NCBI RefSeq assembly: GCF_016583575.1
Contig: NZ_NRRG01000045.1
Span: forward strand, 1-45,024
Length of the DNA stretch: 45,024 nt
Reading direction: 5' to 3'
Origin: Thiocystis violacea
GTDB lineage: Bacteria > Pseudomonadota > Gammaproteobacteria > Chromatiales > Chromatiaceae
Part shown: positions 1 through 11,000 of the stretch, piece by piece
How positions within the stretch are numbered: position 1 is the stretch's first letter
How the letters are laid out: each line of letters opens with the position of its first letter
The notes under the pieces: generated by a model
What the model was told of the DNA's origin: nothing
Database searches by the model: none
Seen by the model: only the letters and a program-made list of their open reading frames with translations
Made by a program: the position numbers and the translations under genes

Positions 1-773
<773 letters not shown>

Positions 774-798
774 ATCGGCGCGGTTCGTGGCCCATCCA

Positions 799-817
799 CC
801 CCGCCCCTCGGGCGGGG
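799..817. terminator. GC-only hairpin downstream of the E2 gene
   Basis: A perfect 8-bp stem (799-806 with 810-817) with a 3-nt loop begins 26 bases after the E2 stop codon. No T tract follows, so it is a weak candidate for an intrinsic terminator and could equally be part of the repeats that follow. Confidence 0.3.
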
Positions 818-820
818 CAG

Positions 821-903
821 GGACGCGCCCGGGCGCGCACGTCCTCGGCATCAGGACGCGAAGTCCACGGTCGCCTGGCTGGACGCGCCCGGGCGCGCAC
901 GTC
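821..903. repeat. Two 23-bp direct repeats spaced exactly 60 bp
   Basis: The same 23 bases occur at 821-843 and 881-903. Each copy contains a perfect 14-bp palindrome CGCGCCCGGGCGCG (824-837 and 884-897). No gene covers this stretch convincingly. The copies could be protein-binding sites or remains of a tandem duplication. Confidence 0.75.
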
Positions 904-970
904 ATCGGACTCGTTCGCCGTGTCATCGGCGGCGGTGTCGGCCCCTCGGCCAGGACGCACAATCCGAACA

Positions 971-1229
971 ACCGTCCCGCCGGGTGCCAAGCGTCTTGGT
1001 GAAAGCCTCATCGACGCGCGCCGCGCGGATGTTCTCCAGCTCATGCGCCGGCCCCGAAATGTCGTGGTACGTGACGATAGCCTTCATCAGGCGCTCATAC
1101 TGCCACAGGCGCGGCAGGCAGCGGCCCAGCAAACGTTGGACCTCGCGCTGTTGTGTCTGCACGTCCCCATCGTTCATGGCGGGCTGGAAACCGACAACCT
1201 GAGGGAGATCATCGCGTCCAACTGGACAT
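971..1229 (-). pseudogene. Conserved coding fragment without start or proper end
   Basis: On the minus strand a segment reading LPQVVGFQPAMNDGDV, then QREVQRLLGRCLPRL, then HELENIRAARVDEAF has the composition of a genuine protein. I recall a similar N-terminal region in uncharacterised bacterial proteins, possibly ones carrying an OST-HTH/LOTUS domain; that memory is not firm. No start codon sits at a sensible place: the frame runs upstream into the end of the RES gene. After KTLGT the frame turns into low-complexity Arg/Gly-rich sequence. I read it as a truncated remnant downstream of the RES-Xre locus. Confidence 0.4.
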
Positions 1230-1735
1230 GTCCTGGGGAAGTCGCCCGTCGGGATCGTTGACGGTGACTGAATTGCCATCCTTGAGCCGGTCTGAGTAAA
1301 CGACGACGTTGGTTCCACCCTCGTGCGCCTGGCTCGGAAAGAGGATGCCGGTGTAGCCATGGGTCAGCACCATGTCGCCGAGAACCCAGGTTGGGGGCTC
1401 GATGTGCCGCTCGAACTTCAGGTGACGCCAGTCCTCGCGCCAGTCATGCCATAGATCGTCCCAGGGGGCGCCGTCGTGGAGCTGGCGCAGGTCGACCAGA
1501 TCATGCAGGGCCACGGTGTACGAGCACATCGTGCAGGGTGGAGGAAGGGCGAGGTCTGCTGATATTCGCGCAAGGCGGTCACCTCATCCAGCGATAGGTA
1601 CAGCGCCTCCACGCCTTCCCGGTTGAAGCGCCCCCCTCGGAGTGCGGCGCCGGCGCCGCTGGTGGGCCGGCTGGCCCACTGTGGGGTATGCGCCCGGAAT
1701 AACGTGGTGCCGGGGGGCAGGTCGACCAGGATCAT
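1209..1735 (-). pseudogene. RES-domain toxin, frameshifted
   Basis: The N-terminal part (MILVDLPPGTTLFRAHTP to LREYQQTSPFL) and the C-terminal part (VALHDLVDLR to SQAHEGGTNVVVYSD) lie in different frames and together make one RES-domain protein of usual length. RES toxins are ADP-ribosyltransferase-fold enzymes that consume NAD+ and arrest growth. The Arg, Glu and Ser after which the family is named are recognisable in HTLFRAH-like context, LREYQQ and FPSQ. The frame break lies within about 1530-1546 and behaves as the loss of one nucleotide. The start codon overlaps the stop of the antitoxin by four bases (ATGA), so the gene is the second in a coupled pair. Unless the frameshift is a sequencing error or is bypassed, no toxin is made. 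Confidence 0.75.
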
Positions 1736-2100
1736 CCGACGAAGCCGGCGCCGATTGACTCCAGATAGCCGATCGCATCCTCGGTCCGGCCTTCCTGTAC
1801 CAACTGCAACAGGGTCTTGTGTCGAAACGCTGGAATGGGCTCGTTCTTGACCAGGAAGACGGCGCGTTGCGGGTCCGGCTGTACCGCCGTGGCGGCCGAC
1901 AACAGGCGCATCAGGTCACGCAGTGCGGATTGCAGTCTTGGCGATTCCGGGTGGGTGCGCAGGGTGTTGCGATGGACCCCCGCCAGCTCGGCCAGATCCT
2001 GCTGTTGCAGGCCGAGGATGTCGGCGACGCCCGATGCCGAGAACCGCGACGTACCAGGTTCCCGCGTCGCTTCGAGCACCTCCGCGAAGATGACGGCCAT
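1732..2100 (-). CDS. Xre/MbcA/ParS-type antitoxin (DUF2384) of a RES-Xre module
   Basis: This 122-residue protein has an N-terminal helix-turn-helix region (VADILGLQQQDLAELAGVHR) and a C-terminal toxin-binding region (LLQLVQEGRTEDAIGYLESI), the layout of antitoxins paired with RES toxins. It should bind and neutralise the RES protein and repress its own operon. I chose the ATG at 2100 because an AGGAG ribosome-binding site lies seven bases upstream; a longer frame from 2157 has no such site. Its stop overlaps the RES start by ATGA. The antitoxin looks intact while the partner toxin is broken, a common end state of decaying toxin-antitoxin loci. Confidence 0.85.
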   Translation of the reverse strand: MAVIFAEVLEATREPGTSRFSASGVADILGLQQQDLAELAGVHRNTLRTHPESPRLQSALRDLMRLLSAATAVQPDPQRAVFLVKNEPIPAFRHKTLLQLVQEGRTEDAIGYLESIGAGFVG

Positions 2101-2211
2101 GGCGTTTCTCCTGAGAGCGCATAGACGAGATGCACATTCTACGCACAGTATAGGCATCGCTCAAGTCGCCGCCCGTTCAGCGGCCCGCCGGGACAGGTCA
2201 GTCGCCTGCTC

Positions 2212-2419
2212 TAGGGCGTGTCATCAATTGTCTTCGTAGTGGGATCGTCCGCCCGGCCACCGCTCCAAGGTTGGATCGACGCGCTCGACGCGGATGTCGC
2301 GCGACATCCTTGTAGGGGCGAATGAATTCGCCCCTACAACCCGGCATTCGGCTCCAGGGATGGAGGGATCCTTGGTCTCCGGGCTCATCCCTCACAACGA
2401 GAATTGATGACACGCCCTA
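2212..2419. mobile_element. MITE-like element with 18-bp terminal inverted repeats
   Basis: TAGGGCGTGTCATCAATT at 2212-2229 is repeated as an exact inverted copy at 2402-2419. The outer TA at both ends may be a target-site duplication, leaving an element of about 204 bp. Inside lies a 14-bp palindrome (2310-2339) and no credible gene. The size, the inverted ends and the lack of a transposase fit a miniature element moved in trans. TA duplication suggests an IS630/mariner-type or IS5-type transposase, which I cannot decide between. Confidence 0.65.
2310..2339. repeat. Palindromic hairpin repeat inside the MITE-like element
   Basis: A 14-bp perfect stem built on TTGTAGGGGCGAAT and its complement closes on a 2-nt loop. 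I recall such GTAGGGGCGAAT hairpins as dispersed repeats in many bacterial genomes. It lies inside the 2212-2419 element and may have been carried with it. Confidence 0.6.
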
Positions 2420-2880
2420 AGTGTCAACCAGCCTGCCTGGCGTTCCCGTGGGCGCTTCGGGTTGGCTCCGCCGCCTGGCAGGTCGCGATGACTCGGTGCA
2501 CGCGATCAGCGATCTCCATGGCCGTGGCGAGGTCCGTATAAGAGGACTCGTCCAGCTCATGGGAGGAATGATCCTGGCACGGCGGACTCATCATTGACTG
2601 CAAGAGTTGGAGGGGTGTGGGTGCCTGCCGACAGAGCGTCGGCATGGTCGTGGGAACGAGAGTTAAACGCGGGGTATTGGCTTGGTGGCTCCGATTCACG
2701 GGTATTCCCCTGGGATATTGATCGTACCCTTCCCAAGCCAAATCCAGGCCAAGTTCAAAATAACTTTTATAACAATGATTTAATCACTGGAATCCTCGGG
2801 CGACGACGGATTCCCGTCGCTGATGCGAACCGGCCGCCAGAAATCCGTCGCTCTCCTGCTCACACTCGGAGAGTCTTGGG
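2420..2880. other. Intergenic stretch without recognisable gene
   Basis: Short open frames exist on both strands (for example 2424-2741 minus) but none has a recognisable domain, a good ribosome-binding site or a conserved-looking composition. The base composition falls near 2755-2785 (a short AT-rich patch), which may mark an old insertion boundary. Confidence 0.5.
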
Positions 2881-2971
2881 TCTTGAGCCTCGGAGCGTAC
2901 AGGATGGGCAGCGCTGCGCTCTGCCCATCCTACGCCGCTTGTGTCTTAAGCACCGAGAGTGGAGCACTACC
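2881..2971. repeat. Composite AGGATGGG hairpin repeat, copy A
   Basis: A 21-bp block TCTTGAGCCTCGGAGCGTAC+A (2881-2901) leads into an AGGATGGGCAG/CTGCCCATCCT inverted repeat (2901-2911 with 2921-2931). It is followed by TGGAGCACTACCC (2959-2971). The same blocks appear in inverted orientation at 33303-33373. This is therefore a dispersed composite element and not chance. Confidence 0.7.
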
Positions 2972-2997
2972 CTATGTTTCTCTCCGAACCAGGACGC

Positions 2998-5900
2998 TCA
3001 TTCCCCGGACCGCGCCGGGGCTTGAGCCGCCTGTCCCGTGGCGATCGGGTCGGCGGGTTGGCCATGCCACTTCTCGCGCAACCGCTGGAAGACGACATAG
3101 AGCATGGGGATCAGGAAGATCCCGATCAGCGAGGCCGCCAGCATCCCACCAAACACGGCCGTTCCGACCCCGCGCTGACTGGCCTCTCCCGCGCCGCTGG
3201 CGATGATGAGCGGAACCAGACCCAGGATGAAGGCGAAGCTGGTCATGAGCACCGCTCGGATACGCAGCCGGGCGGCGTTGGTGGCGGCCTCTAGGATCGA
3301 CTTGCCTCCGGCGCGTTCGGCCATGGCGAACTCGACGATGAGGATGGCGTTCTTGCTCGCCAGTCCGATCAACACCACGATGCCGACCTGGGCGTAGAGG
3401 TCGTTGGGCAGTTGGGCGATCAACAGCGCCGTCATGGCCCCGAGCACGCCGATGGTGACCGACAGCAGCACCGCCGCCGGCATCGACCAGCTCTCGTAGA
3501 GGGCGACCAGGAAGAGATAGGCGAAGAGCACCGCCAGCCCGAGCACGATAGGCGTCTTGCCGCCGGCCTCCTTCTCCTGGAAGGCGGTGCCGGTCCACTC
3601 GAAGCCGTAGCCGCTCGGCAGGGTACTGGCGGAAAGGGCCTCCATCGCGACCAGCGCGTCGCCCGAGCTGCGCCCCGGTGCCGGCCCGCCCTGGAGCGTG
3701 ACGGCCCGATAGTTGTTGTAGCGCTGGAGCAACTGGGGTCCGAGGATGAGTTCCGGGGACATGAGGGCGCGGATGGGGATCATCTCGCCCTCGCTGTTGC
3801 GTACATGGATGCGGTAGACGTCCTCGAACTGCTCGCGATCCATCTCCTCGCCCTGGATCTTGACCTGCCAGACACGCCCGAATTTATTGAAGTCGTTGAC
3901 GTAGTAACCGCCCAGCGTGGCCTGGAGCGCGGTGAAGATATCGCTGATTTTGACCCCCAGGGTCTGCGCCTTCTCGCGGTCGAAGTCGAGATAGATCTGG
4001 GGGTTGTTGGTCGCCCAGGTCGAGAAGACCCGCGCCAGCGCCGGATCCTGATTGGCGGCCAGCACCATGGCGCGCATGACGGCGGCCAGTTCCTCGGGCG
4101 GACGGCCCTGGAGATCCTCGAGCAGATACTCGAAACCGCCGCCGGTTCCCAGGCCGATGATGGGCGGCAGGTTGAAGGGCATGACCCGCGCGCTCGGGAT
4201 CCCGGCGGTCTCGACCGCGACCCGCCGGATGACGGCATTGACCTTGAGATCCGGCGTCGGGCGTTCCTCGAACGGCTTGAGCCGGCCGATGAGAATGGCG
4301 CTGTTGGACTGGATGCTGCCATCCAGGATGCTGTAGCCGGGCACCGTGAGCACATGGGCGATCGCCGGATCCTTCATGACCAACTGCTCGATCTGCTTGA
4401 CGACCTCCAGAGTGCGATTGACCGAGGCGCCCTCGGGCAACTGGATCTGGGCCATGAAGGCGCCCTGATCCTCTTCCGGGAGGAAGCCGGTCGGGGTGAT
4501 CTGGAACAGCCAGCCGGTCGCGGCACCGGCACCGGCCACCAGGAGCAGCACCAGCAACGAGAAGCGCACCAGACGCCGGACGATGGCGGCATAGCCGTCG
4601 CGCACCCGATCGATGCCGCCCATCACATAGCGCATGGGGCCGCGTTTGTGGTGGGTCGGCTTGAGCAGGATGGCGCAGAGCGCGGGCGACAGGGTGAGCG
4701 CGTTGATCGCCGAGATCAGCATGGCGAAGGCGACCACGGCCGCGAACTGCTGGAACAACTGCCCGGTGATGCCGGGGATGAAGGCGACCGGCAGGAACAC
4801 CGAGAGCAGCACCAGGGTGATGGCGATGATGGGTCCGGTGATCTGGCCCATCGCCTTTTTCGACGCCTCGCGCGGCGACAGCCCCTCCTCTTCCATGAGC
4901 CGCTCGACGTTCTCAACCACCACGATGGCGTCATCGACCACGATACCGATGGCGAGCACCACCGCGAGCAGCGAGATGGTATTGGCCGAGAAGCCAATCG
5001 AGAGCAGGAAGGCGAAGGTGCCGACTAGGGCCACGGGCACGGCGATCAAGGGGATCAGGGTCGCGCGCCAACTGCCGAGAAAGAGGAAGACCACCAGGAT
5101 GACCAGGACGAAGGCTTCGAAGAGGGTATGGACGACCTTCTCCAGACTCGCCTTCACGAAATCCGTGGTGTCGTAGACGATGGTGTAGTCCATGTCATCC
5201 GGAAAGCGCTCCGAGAGCTTTTCCATCGCCGCCTTGATGCCGTCGCCGACCGCCACCGCGTTGGCGCCCGGAGCCAGATAGATGGCCATGCCGGCGGTGT
5301 CCCGGCCGTCGAGACGGCTGACCGAATCCGACTGCTTGGCGCCCAGTTCCACCCGCCCGACGTCCCTCACCAGCACCGTCGAGCCGTCCGGGTTGGCGCG
5401 CACCACGATGTCCTCGAACTCCGCTACATCGCTCAGCCGGCCCTGGGTCTGAAGGGTGATCTGGAACTGCTGATCCGGGGTCATGGGCTGGGCGCCGATG
5501 CGCCCGACCGCCGCCTGGACGTTCTGGCTCTGGATGGCGGCGATCACATCCGATGGAGTGAGATTGAGCGCCGTGAGTCGGTCCGAATCCAGCCAGATAC
5601 GCATGCTGTAGTCGAGCGGCCCGAACTGGGAGACCTCGCCGACGCCCGGCACCCGCGCCAGGGTGTCGATGACATTGATGGCCGCGTAGTTGCTCAGGAA
5701 GAGCGCGTCATAGGCGCCCTTGGGCGAGGAGATGGCCACCACCTGGAGCATGGCGGTGGACTTCTTCTTGACCGTGAGCCCCTGACGCTTGACCTCCTCG
5801 GGGAGCTGGGCCATCGCCAGGTTGGCGCGGTTCTGGACATTGACCGTGTTGATGTCGGGATCGGTCCCCAGCGCGAAGGTGACGTTGAGCGAATAGCTGC

Positions 5901-6159
5901 CGTCGTTGGCGCTGGTCGACTTCATGTAAAGCATCTTGTCGACGCCGTTGATCCTAGACTCGATCGGCTGGGCGATGGTCGACTCGACCACGGCGGCGCT
6001 GGCGCCTGGATAGGCGGCGGTCACCGAGACCTGGGGCGGGACGATGTCCGGGAACTGGGCGACCGGGATCTGGGTGATGGCGATCAGACCAGCCAGGGTA
6101 ATGACGACCGAGATGACGATCGAGAGCCGGGGCCGGTCGATGAAGATATCGGAGATCAT
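2998..6159 (-). CDS. RND multidrug efflux transporter, HAE1 family (AcrB/MexB-like)
   Basis: This 1053-residue protein has the length and sequence of inner-membrane hydrophobe/amphiphile efflux transporters. It starts [20 protein letters not shown], the usual first membrane helix. The proton-relay pair is visible as D409-D410 in helix 4 ([17 protein letters not shown]), and the relay lysine lies in [14 protein letters not shown]. Two large periplasmic loops follow helices 1 and 7. The pump exchanges protons for hydrophobic drugs, detergents or similar compounds and works as a trimer with a periplasmic adaptor and an outer-membrane TolC-type channel. Its ATG overlaps the stop of the adaptor gene by four bases, so the two are translated together. 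No outer-membrane channel gene is in the window, so a TolC encoded elsewhere is presumably shared. Substrates cannot be inferred. Confidence 0.95.
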   Translation of the reverse strand: MISDIFIDRPRLSIVISVVITLAGLIAITQIPVAQFPDIVPPQVSVTAAYPGASAAVVESTIAQPIESRINGVDKMLYMKSTSANDGSYSLNVTFALGTDPDINTVNVQNRANLAMAQLPEEVKRQGLTVKKKSTAMLQVVAISSPKGAYDALFLSNYAAINVIDTLARVPGVGEVSQFGPLDYSMRIWLDSDRLTALNLTPSDVIAAIQSQNVQAAVGRIGAQPMTPDQQFQITLQTQGRLSDVAEFEDIVVRANPDGSTVLVRDVGRVELGAKQSDSVSRLDGRDTAGMAIYLAPGANAVAVGDGIKAAMEKLSERFPDDMDYTIVYDTTDFVKASLEKVVHTLFEAFVLVILVVFLFLGSWRATLIPLIAVPVALVGTFAFLLSIGFSANTISLLAVVLAIGIVVDDAIVVVENVERLMEEEGLSPREASKKAMGQITGPIIAITLVLLSVFLPVAFIPGITGQLFQQFAAVVAFAMLISAINALTLSPALCAILLKPTHHKRGPMRYVMGGIDRVRDGYAAIVRRLVRFSLLVLLLVAGAGAATGWLFQITPTGFLPEEDQGAFMAQIQLPEGASVNRTLEVVKQIEQLVMKDPAIAHVLTVPGYSILDGSIQSNSAILIGRLKPFEERPTPDLKVNAVIRRVAVETAGIPSARVMPFNLPPIIGLGTGGGFEYLLEDLQGRPPEELAAVMRAMVLAANQDPALARVFSTWATNNPQIYLDFDREKAQTLGVKISDIFTALQATLGGYYVNDFNKFGRVWQVKIQGEEMDREQFEDVYRIHVRNSEGEMIPIRALMSPELILGPQLLQRYNNYRAVTLQGGPAPGRSSGDALVAMEALSASTLPSGYGFEWTGTAFQEKEAGGKTPIVLGLAVLFAYLFLVALYESWSMPAAVLLSVTIGVLGAMTALLIAQLPNDLYAQVGIVVLIGLASKNAILIVEFAMAERAGGKSILEAATNAARLRIRAVLMTSFAFILGLVPLIIASGAGEASQRGVGTAVFGGMLAASLIGIFLIPMLYVVFQRLREKWHGQPADPIATGQAAQAPARSGE

Positions 6160-7379
6160 GACGCGGCGCCCCCGCCGACCGCCGGGGCGGGCGTGGCCTT
6201 GACCGCCTGACCCGGCTTGACCTTCTGAATGCCCTCGCTGATGACCAGTTCGCCCTCCGCGAGCCCCTGGGTCACGACGATATTCGCCCCCTTGCTCGGG
6301 CCGGTCTGGATGCGGCGCATCCGGGCCTTGCTCTCGGCATCGACGACCAGCACGAAGACGCCCTGCTGATCGACCTGCATCGCCGATTGCGGGATCAGGA
6401 TCGCCGACTCGGGCTCACCGCTGCTCACCACCAGGCTGGTGTACTGGCCATCCACCAGGATGCCGTCCGGGTTCGGAAGCTCGGCACGCAGGGTCACCGA
6501 ATCGGTTCCCCGATCGGTCGTCACGTCGACGAAATCCAGGTGTCCCTCATGCGGATAGAACTGACCGTCCGAGAGCCGCGCCCGCACCGCGACCTTATGG
6601 ATGTCGCCGCCCTTGGCCTTGACCTGGTTGCGCGCCGCGAGCAGCTCGCGCTGGGTCACCGGGAATTGGATATAGATGGGATCGCGGCTGACGATGGTCG
6701 CCAGGACGCCGGAGGACGGGCTGACCAGGTTGCCGACCGTCAGGCTCGCGAGCCCGATGCGGCCCGCGACCGGGGCGATGATCCGGGTGTAGCCCAGATC
6801 CAGTTCGGCCGCCTTGAGGGCCGCCTCCGCCTGGGCGATGCTGGCCTTGGCGACCGAGGCCGCCGCCTGCAATTCATCGACCTTGGCCTTGGCGATGTTC
6901 TTCTGGACCAGCAACTCCTGGCCGCGCTTGAGCTGGGCGTCCGCGTTCTGGTAATCGGCCTTGGCCTTTTCCACATCGGCCTGGCGCTGATCGACCACCG
7001 ACTGATATTGGTCGGGCTCGATGACGAAGAGTACATCGCCAACCTTAACGGACTGCCCCTCCGTGAAGCGCCGCTCCTTGAGGAAGCCCTCCACCCGTGC
7101 CCGCAGTTCGACCCGATTCAGCGCGACCACCCGGCCGACGAACTTGGCCTCTTCCTCGATGGTCCGCGCCTCGGCCTTGACCGCCACCACGGCCGGCGGC
7201 GGGGTCTCGCGCGCGGGGGCTTGCTCGGCCCGCTCGCAACCCGAGAGCGCCAGCGCCAGTCCCGCGAGCAGCACAAACGCGCACGCGCGGCGGGGAAATG
7301 GGAGAGACAGGGAATCGCGACAGGAGAGCGCGCGTGGCAGCGACGCCTGGGGTTCCAACAGGACGGCCTGGGGTGACAT
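6156..7379 (-). CDS. RND efflux periplasmic adaptor (membrane fusion protein, AcrA/MexA-like)
   Basis: The 407-residue protein carries a lipoprotein signal with lipobox LALALSGC, placing the lipidated cysteine at about residue 48. The mature protein has the beta-barrel and lipoyl half-motifs ([20 protein letters not shown] and [18 protein letters not shown]) around a coiled-coil hairpin of about residues 125-195. It ends with the membrane-proximal domain. It would be anchored to the outer leaflet of the inner membrane and bridge the transporter at 2998-6159 to an outer-membrane channel. The N-terminus is about 20 residues longer than usual before the hydrophobic stretch; a shorter start is possible, but no internal ATG precedes the signal. 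It is first in a two-gene operon with an ATGA overlap. No regulator is adjacent. Confidence 0.93.
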   Translation of the reverse strand: MSPQAVLLEPQASLPRALSCRDSLSLPFPRRACAFVLLAGLALALSGCERAEQAPARETPPPAVVAVKAEARTIEEEAKFVGRVVALNRVELRARVEGFLKERRFTEGQSVKVGDVLFVIEPDQYQSVVDQRQADVEKAKADYQNADAQLKRGQELLVQKNIAKAKVDELQAAASVAKASIAQAEAALKAAELDLGYTRIIAPVAGRIGLASLTVGNLVSPSSGVLATIVSRDPIYIQFPVTQRELLAARNQVKAKGGDIHKVAVRARLSDGQFYPHEGHLDFVDVTTDRGTDSVTLRAELPNPDGILVDGQYTSLVVSSGEPESAILIPQSAMQVDQQGVFVLVVDAESKARMRRIQTGPSKGANIVVTQGLAEGELVISEGIQKVKPGQAVKATPAPAVGGGAAS

Positions 7380-7474
7380 CTGAGATCCTCGTCGAATTGA
7401 GCGGCGGGCTCATGCTAGCTCAAAAGCCTTCGGGAATGGACAAAGCCGTGCTGTTCGCGCGGGGTGGCCGATGG

Positions 7475-7549
7475 GCACACCCGTGGGAGCGGCTTGCCGC
7501 CGCGAGAAACCTCGCGTCGGCGCTCATCGCGGCTAAAAGCCGCTCCCAC
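7475..7549. repeat. GTGGGAGCGGCTT inverted repeat, copy 1
   Basis: A 75-bp unit has perfect 13-bp arms GTGGGAGCGGCTT (7483-7495) and its complement (7537-7549). A near-identical unit lies at 44767-44841. It sits between the adaptor gene and the HIT gene and looks like a REP-type dispersed element. Confidence 0.8.
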
Positions 7550-7597
7550 GAAATCCTATCGGCGTCCGCGCCTACCCGCCCGACCCATCGCCCCACC

Positions 7598-8041
7598 TCA
7601 GGATCCAAAGGTCTGACCAAGCTCCTGGCGCACACGCTCCAGCAGATGCTCGACCTCCTCGGTCTGGTAGTCGCGGCGCTCCTGACGGCCCCAAACGGGC
7701 GCGGGCCAGTAAACATCCTGTCGATAGCGGCAGATCAGATGGATGTGGAGTTGGGGGACCAGGTTGCCGAGGGTCGCGATGTTAAGTTTGTGCGGCCGGT
7801 ACTCGCGCTCCAGGAAATCGCACACCAGATCCATTTCGTCGCGGATCCGACGGCGCCGCTCCGGTTCCAGACGATGTAGTTCCAGCTCCCGCGTCATGGG
7901 CACCAGGATGAGCCAGGGAACCAGGGCGTTGTTCATCAGGAGCAGCAGACTCTCCTGGGACGCACCCAGCGGCCAGGTGTCGGCCTTGAGCCGTTCGTGC
8001 GGCTCGAAGTCGCGTGGGCCTTGGGATCCGGTTGATTTCAT
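7598..8041 (-). CDS. HIT-family nucleotide-binding protein
   Basis: The 147-residue protein has the histidine-triad region QLHIHLICRYRQDVYWP near its C-terminus. The first triad position is Gln instead of His, but the central His thought to act as nucleophile in HIT hydrolases is kept. An NIATLGNLVPQLHIH context and a following PVWG motif match a bacterial HIT subgroup. Family members hydrolyse or transfer nucleotidyl groups (AMP-lysine, ApnA and similar). I chose the ATG at 8041 because it overlaps the stop of the upstream GGDEF-EAL gene by four bases; a longer frame to 8176 would run deep into that gene. Coupling to a nucleotide-second-messenger enzyme is suggestive, but the substrate is unknown. 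Confidence 0.85.
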   Translation of the reverse strand: MKSTGSQGPRDFEPHERLKADTWPLGASQESLLLLMNNALVPWLILVPMTRELELHRLEPERRRRIRDEMDLVCDFLEREYRPHKLNIATLGNLVPQLHIHLICRYRQDVYWPAPVWGRQERRDYQTEEVEHLLERVRQELGQTFGS

Positions 8042-11000
8042 GCGTTGACCCTCGTTTCGGAGACCGACGAATAGACGGCCTTGGCGCCCGGAACGCGATG
8101 GCCCCGGAGCAAATAGGTCTGGATCCGATCCGCGGCGAGCGGGCGCGCGAACAGATAACCCTGCACCGCCAGACATCCCTCGCGAACCAGGAATCGATAC
8201 TGCTCCTCGGTCTCCACCCCCTCGGCCACGACCTCCAGCCCGAGCCCGTTCGCCAGCGAGATGATGGTCCTCACCACCGTGTCACTCGGAGAAGCACCGC
8301 CGATAGCATGGACGAAGCTACGGTCGATTTTCAGGGTATCGATAGGGAGGTGCTGAAGATAGGCCAGCGAGGAATAGCCGGTGCCGAAGTCGTCGATGGC
8401 GATCCGCAGCCCCTGGGCGCGCAGCCGGGCCAGTGTATCGATCAGGTAGGCATCCTGATCGAGCAGCAGGCTCTCCGTGATTTCCAGTTGGATCGAGCGC
8501 GGCGGCAGCCCGCGCGCGACGTCCAGCAGATGCTCGACCAACCCCCACTGACTGAACTGACGCGCCGACAGATTGAGGGATACGCCGAGCGACAGACCCT
8601 GACGCGACCAGAGGCCAAGCTGGCGTCCGACCTCGTCGATGACCCAGGCGCCGAGCGGCAGGATCAGACCCGATTCCTCCGCGACCTGGATGAATGAATC
8701 CGGACCGATCAATCCACGCTCGGGATCCAGCCAGCGCAGCAGCGCCTCCACGAACAGGGTCTCTCCGGTCTCGACATGGACGATCGGCTGGTAGTCGAGG
8801 ACGAATTCGCCGCGCTCCAGCGCCCGGCGCAGGCGCGCCTCGATATCGAGCTTGCGCGAGGCGGCCTCGCCCATGGCGGGGGTGAACACCCGGTAGGTGT
8901 TGCGACCCTTGAGCTTGGCGACATACATGGCCGTATCGGCGTGCTTGAGCAGGATCTCGGCGCTATCGCCATGTTCCGGACAGAGCGCGATGCCGACGGA
9001 CAGGGTGCAGACGATGCTGTGAGGCGCGATATCGAAGGGCTCGCGGAACCGATGGATGACCCGCTCGGCGACCAGGCGGGCGATCCGGCCCGCCTCCTCG
9101 CCGCTCAGGAGCACCGTCAGTTCGTCCCCGCCCAGTCGGGCGACGGTCTTGAACAGCGTGCCCTCGCGGATGTTCTCGGCCCGCGTGACCTCGTCCACGG
9201 CGGCCTCGAGACGCGCGGCCGCGCCCCGCAGCAGTTCGTCGCCAATGCCGTGACCCAATGAGTCGTTGATCCGCTTGAACTGATCCAGGTCGAGAAACAG
9301 CACCGCCACGGGATCGTCGCGACGACTGGCGCGCTTGAGCGCTTCGGCCAGATCCTGATTGAACTGTTGCCGGTTGGCCAGACCGGTCAGCCCATCGCGA
9401 TAGGCCAGATGCTGGATCACCCGCTGGCGCCGACGCCGTTCGCTGATATCGCGAAGCAGGATGATGACCTGATCGGCGTCGATGGCGATGAAACGCGCGT
9501 CGAACGCCAGGGTTTCCTGATCGCCATCGGGGCGTTCCAACTCGATCTCCCGGATCGAACGATCCTCGAGCGAGGCCGCGATCTCCTGCCTGACCACCGC
9601 GCAGATGGATGGCGGCAGCAGTTGCGAGATCTCGGTCACGCTCGCCTCCGGCCTGTCGCCGAGGCCCCGGAGCACCCGTCCCGGCTTGAAATGCAGGATG
9701 CGACCCTGGCGATCGACCCGCAGCAAGGCATCCGGGATCGCGGAAATCAGCGCGCCCTGCCGGGCCTCGCTGCGATGCAGGGCGGCGAGCGTCGCGTGGC
9801 CGCGCAGCAGATAGCGAATACGGTGGACCAGCAGTGACCAGTTGAGCGGCTTGGCGAGAAAATCGGTCGCGCCGGCTTCATAGGCACGTTCGATGGATTC
9901 GATGTCGTCGAGTCCGGTGACCATGAGGATTGGAATCAGGGCGAATTGCGGCTCGGCACGCAGCCGCCGACAGGTCTCGAAACCGTCCATGCCGGGCATC
10001 ATGACATCCAGCACCACCAGATCCGGAGACCTCTGGCGCACGGCTTCCAGCGCCTCTTGACCGCTCAGGCATCCGACGCACTCGAAACCGAAGAGATCGA
10101 GGCTGGAATCAGCCAGCGGATGCATCACCCTGTCGTCGTCGACGATGAGGATCAGGGGTTTGCGCTCGGGCACGACCGGCCGGGTCTCGTCGGATCGGTC
10201 GGGATCCGGGAGGGCTCCATCCGATCCAGGGCCGCCACTCGGAACGACCAAAGGCCTTGAGACCTCCACGGGATCCAGCGAGCCCCCGTGGCCGGCGACG
10301 GCCTCGCGGCTCTCGCCATCGGCCCGCTCCGGCAGCGCCAGGGGCTGTGTCTCGGCCGGCTCGCTCGGCGGATCCTCGACCCCGGCTGGTCGACGACCGG
10401 CCGGGGTCGACCAGCGCCGCAGGGTCTCGCGCAGTTGGGACAAGGAGATCGGTTTGGCCAGATAGTCGTCCATGCCCGCGGCCAGGCAGCGCTCCCGATC
10501 CCCGGTCATGGCGTGAGCGGTCAGGGCGATCACGGGCAGACGCCTGGCCGTGGCCGCGGAATCGCGCGCGCGGATCCGGCGGGTCGCCTCGTAGCCATCG
10601 AGGCGCGGCATCTGGCAATCCATGAGGATCAGATCGAAGGGCTCGCGCGCGCTGGCCTCGATCGCCGCCCGCCCATCGCACACCAGCGTGGTCCGGCATC
10701 CCAACTGCCGGAGCATGGCCTCCGCGAGCTCCCGGTTCACCGGATTGTCCTCGGCGACCAGAACCCTGAGCTCCAGCGCCTCGCTCCGACCCACGATCCC
10801 CGGCGTCTCGGGCCAGTCGCCCGGCGTAACGGCCGGTCCCGCTGGATCCGCCGGACAGTCGCGATCCGCGACCTCGCCCCCGAGCCCTTGTCGAGGCTGG
10901 ACCAGCCGTTGGTCGCGCCCTCCCAAACGCCCCAGCATGTCGTTGAACCCGGCGATCAGACGGCCGATGTCGTCCTCCGCGCCCGGCGCCGCGCCGAGGC

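Noticed and set aside
821-903. CRISPR-like spacing of the two 23-bp repeats
   Set aside because: There are only two copies, the spacer is 37 bases, the repeat is a GC palindrome, and no cas gene is near.
3412-5028. Long plus-strand open frame opposite the RND transporter
   Set aside because: It is an antisense shadow of a high-GC gene: composition is rich in Arg, Gly, Asp and Gln with no domain, while the minus strand encodes a complete AcrB-like protein.
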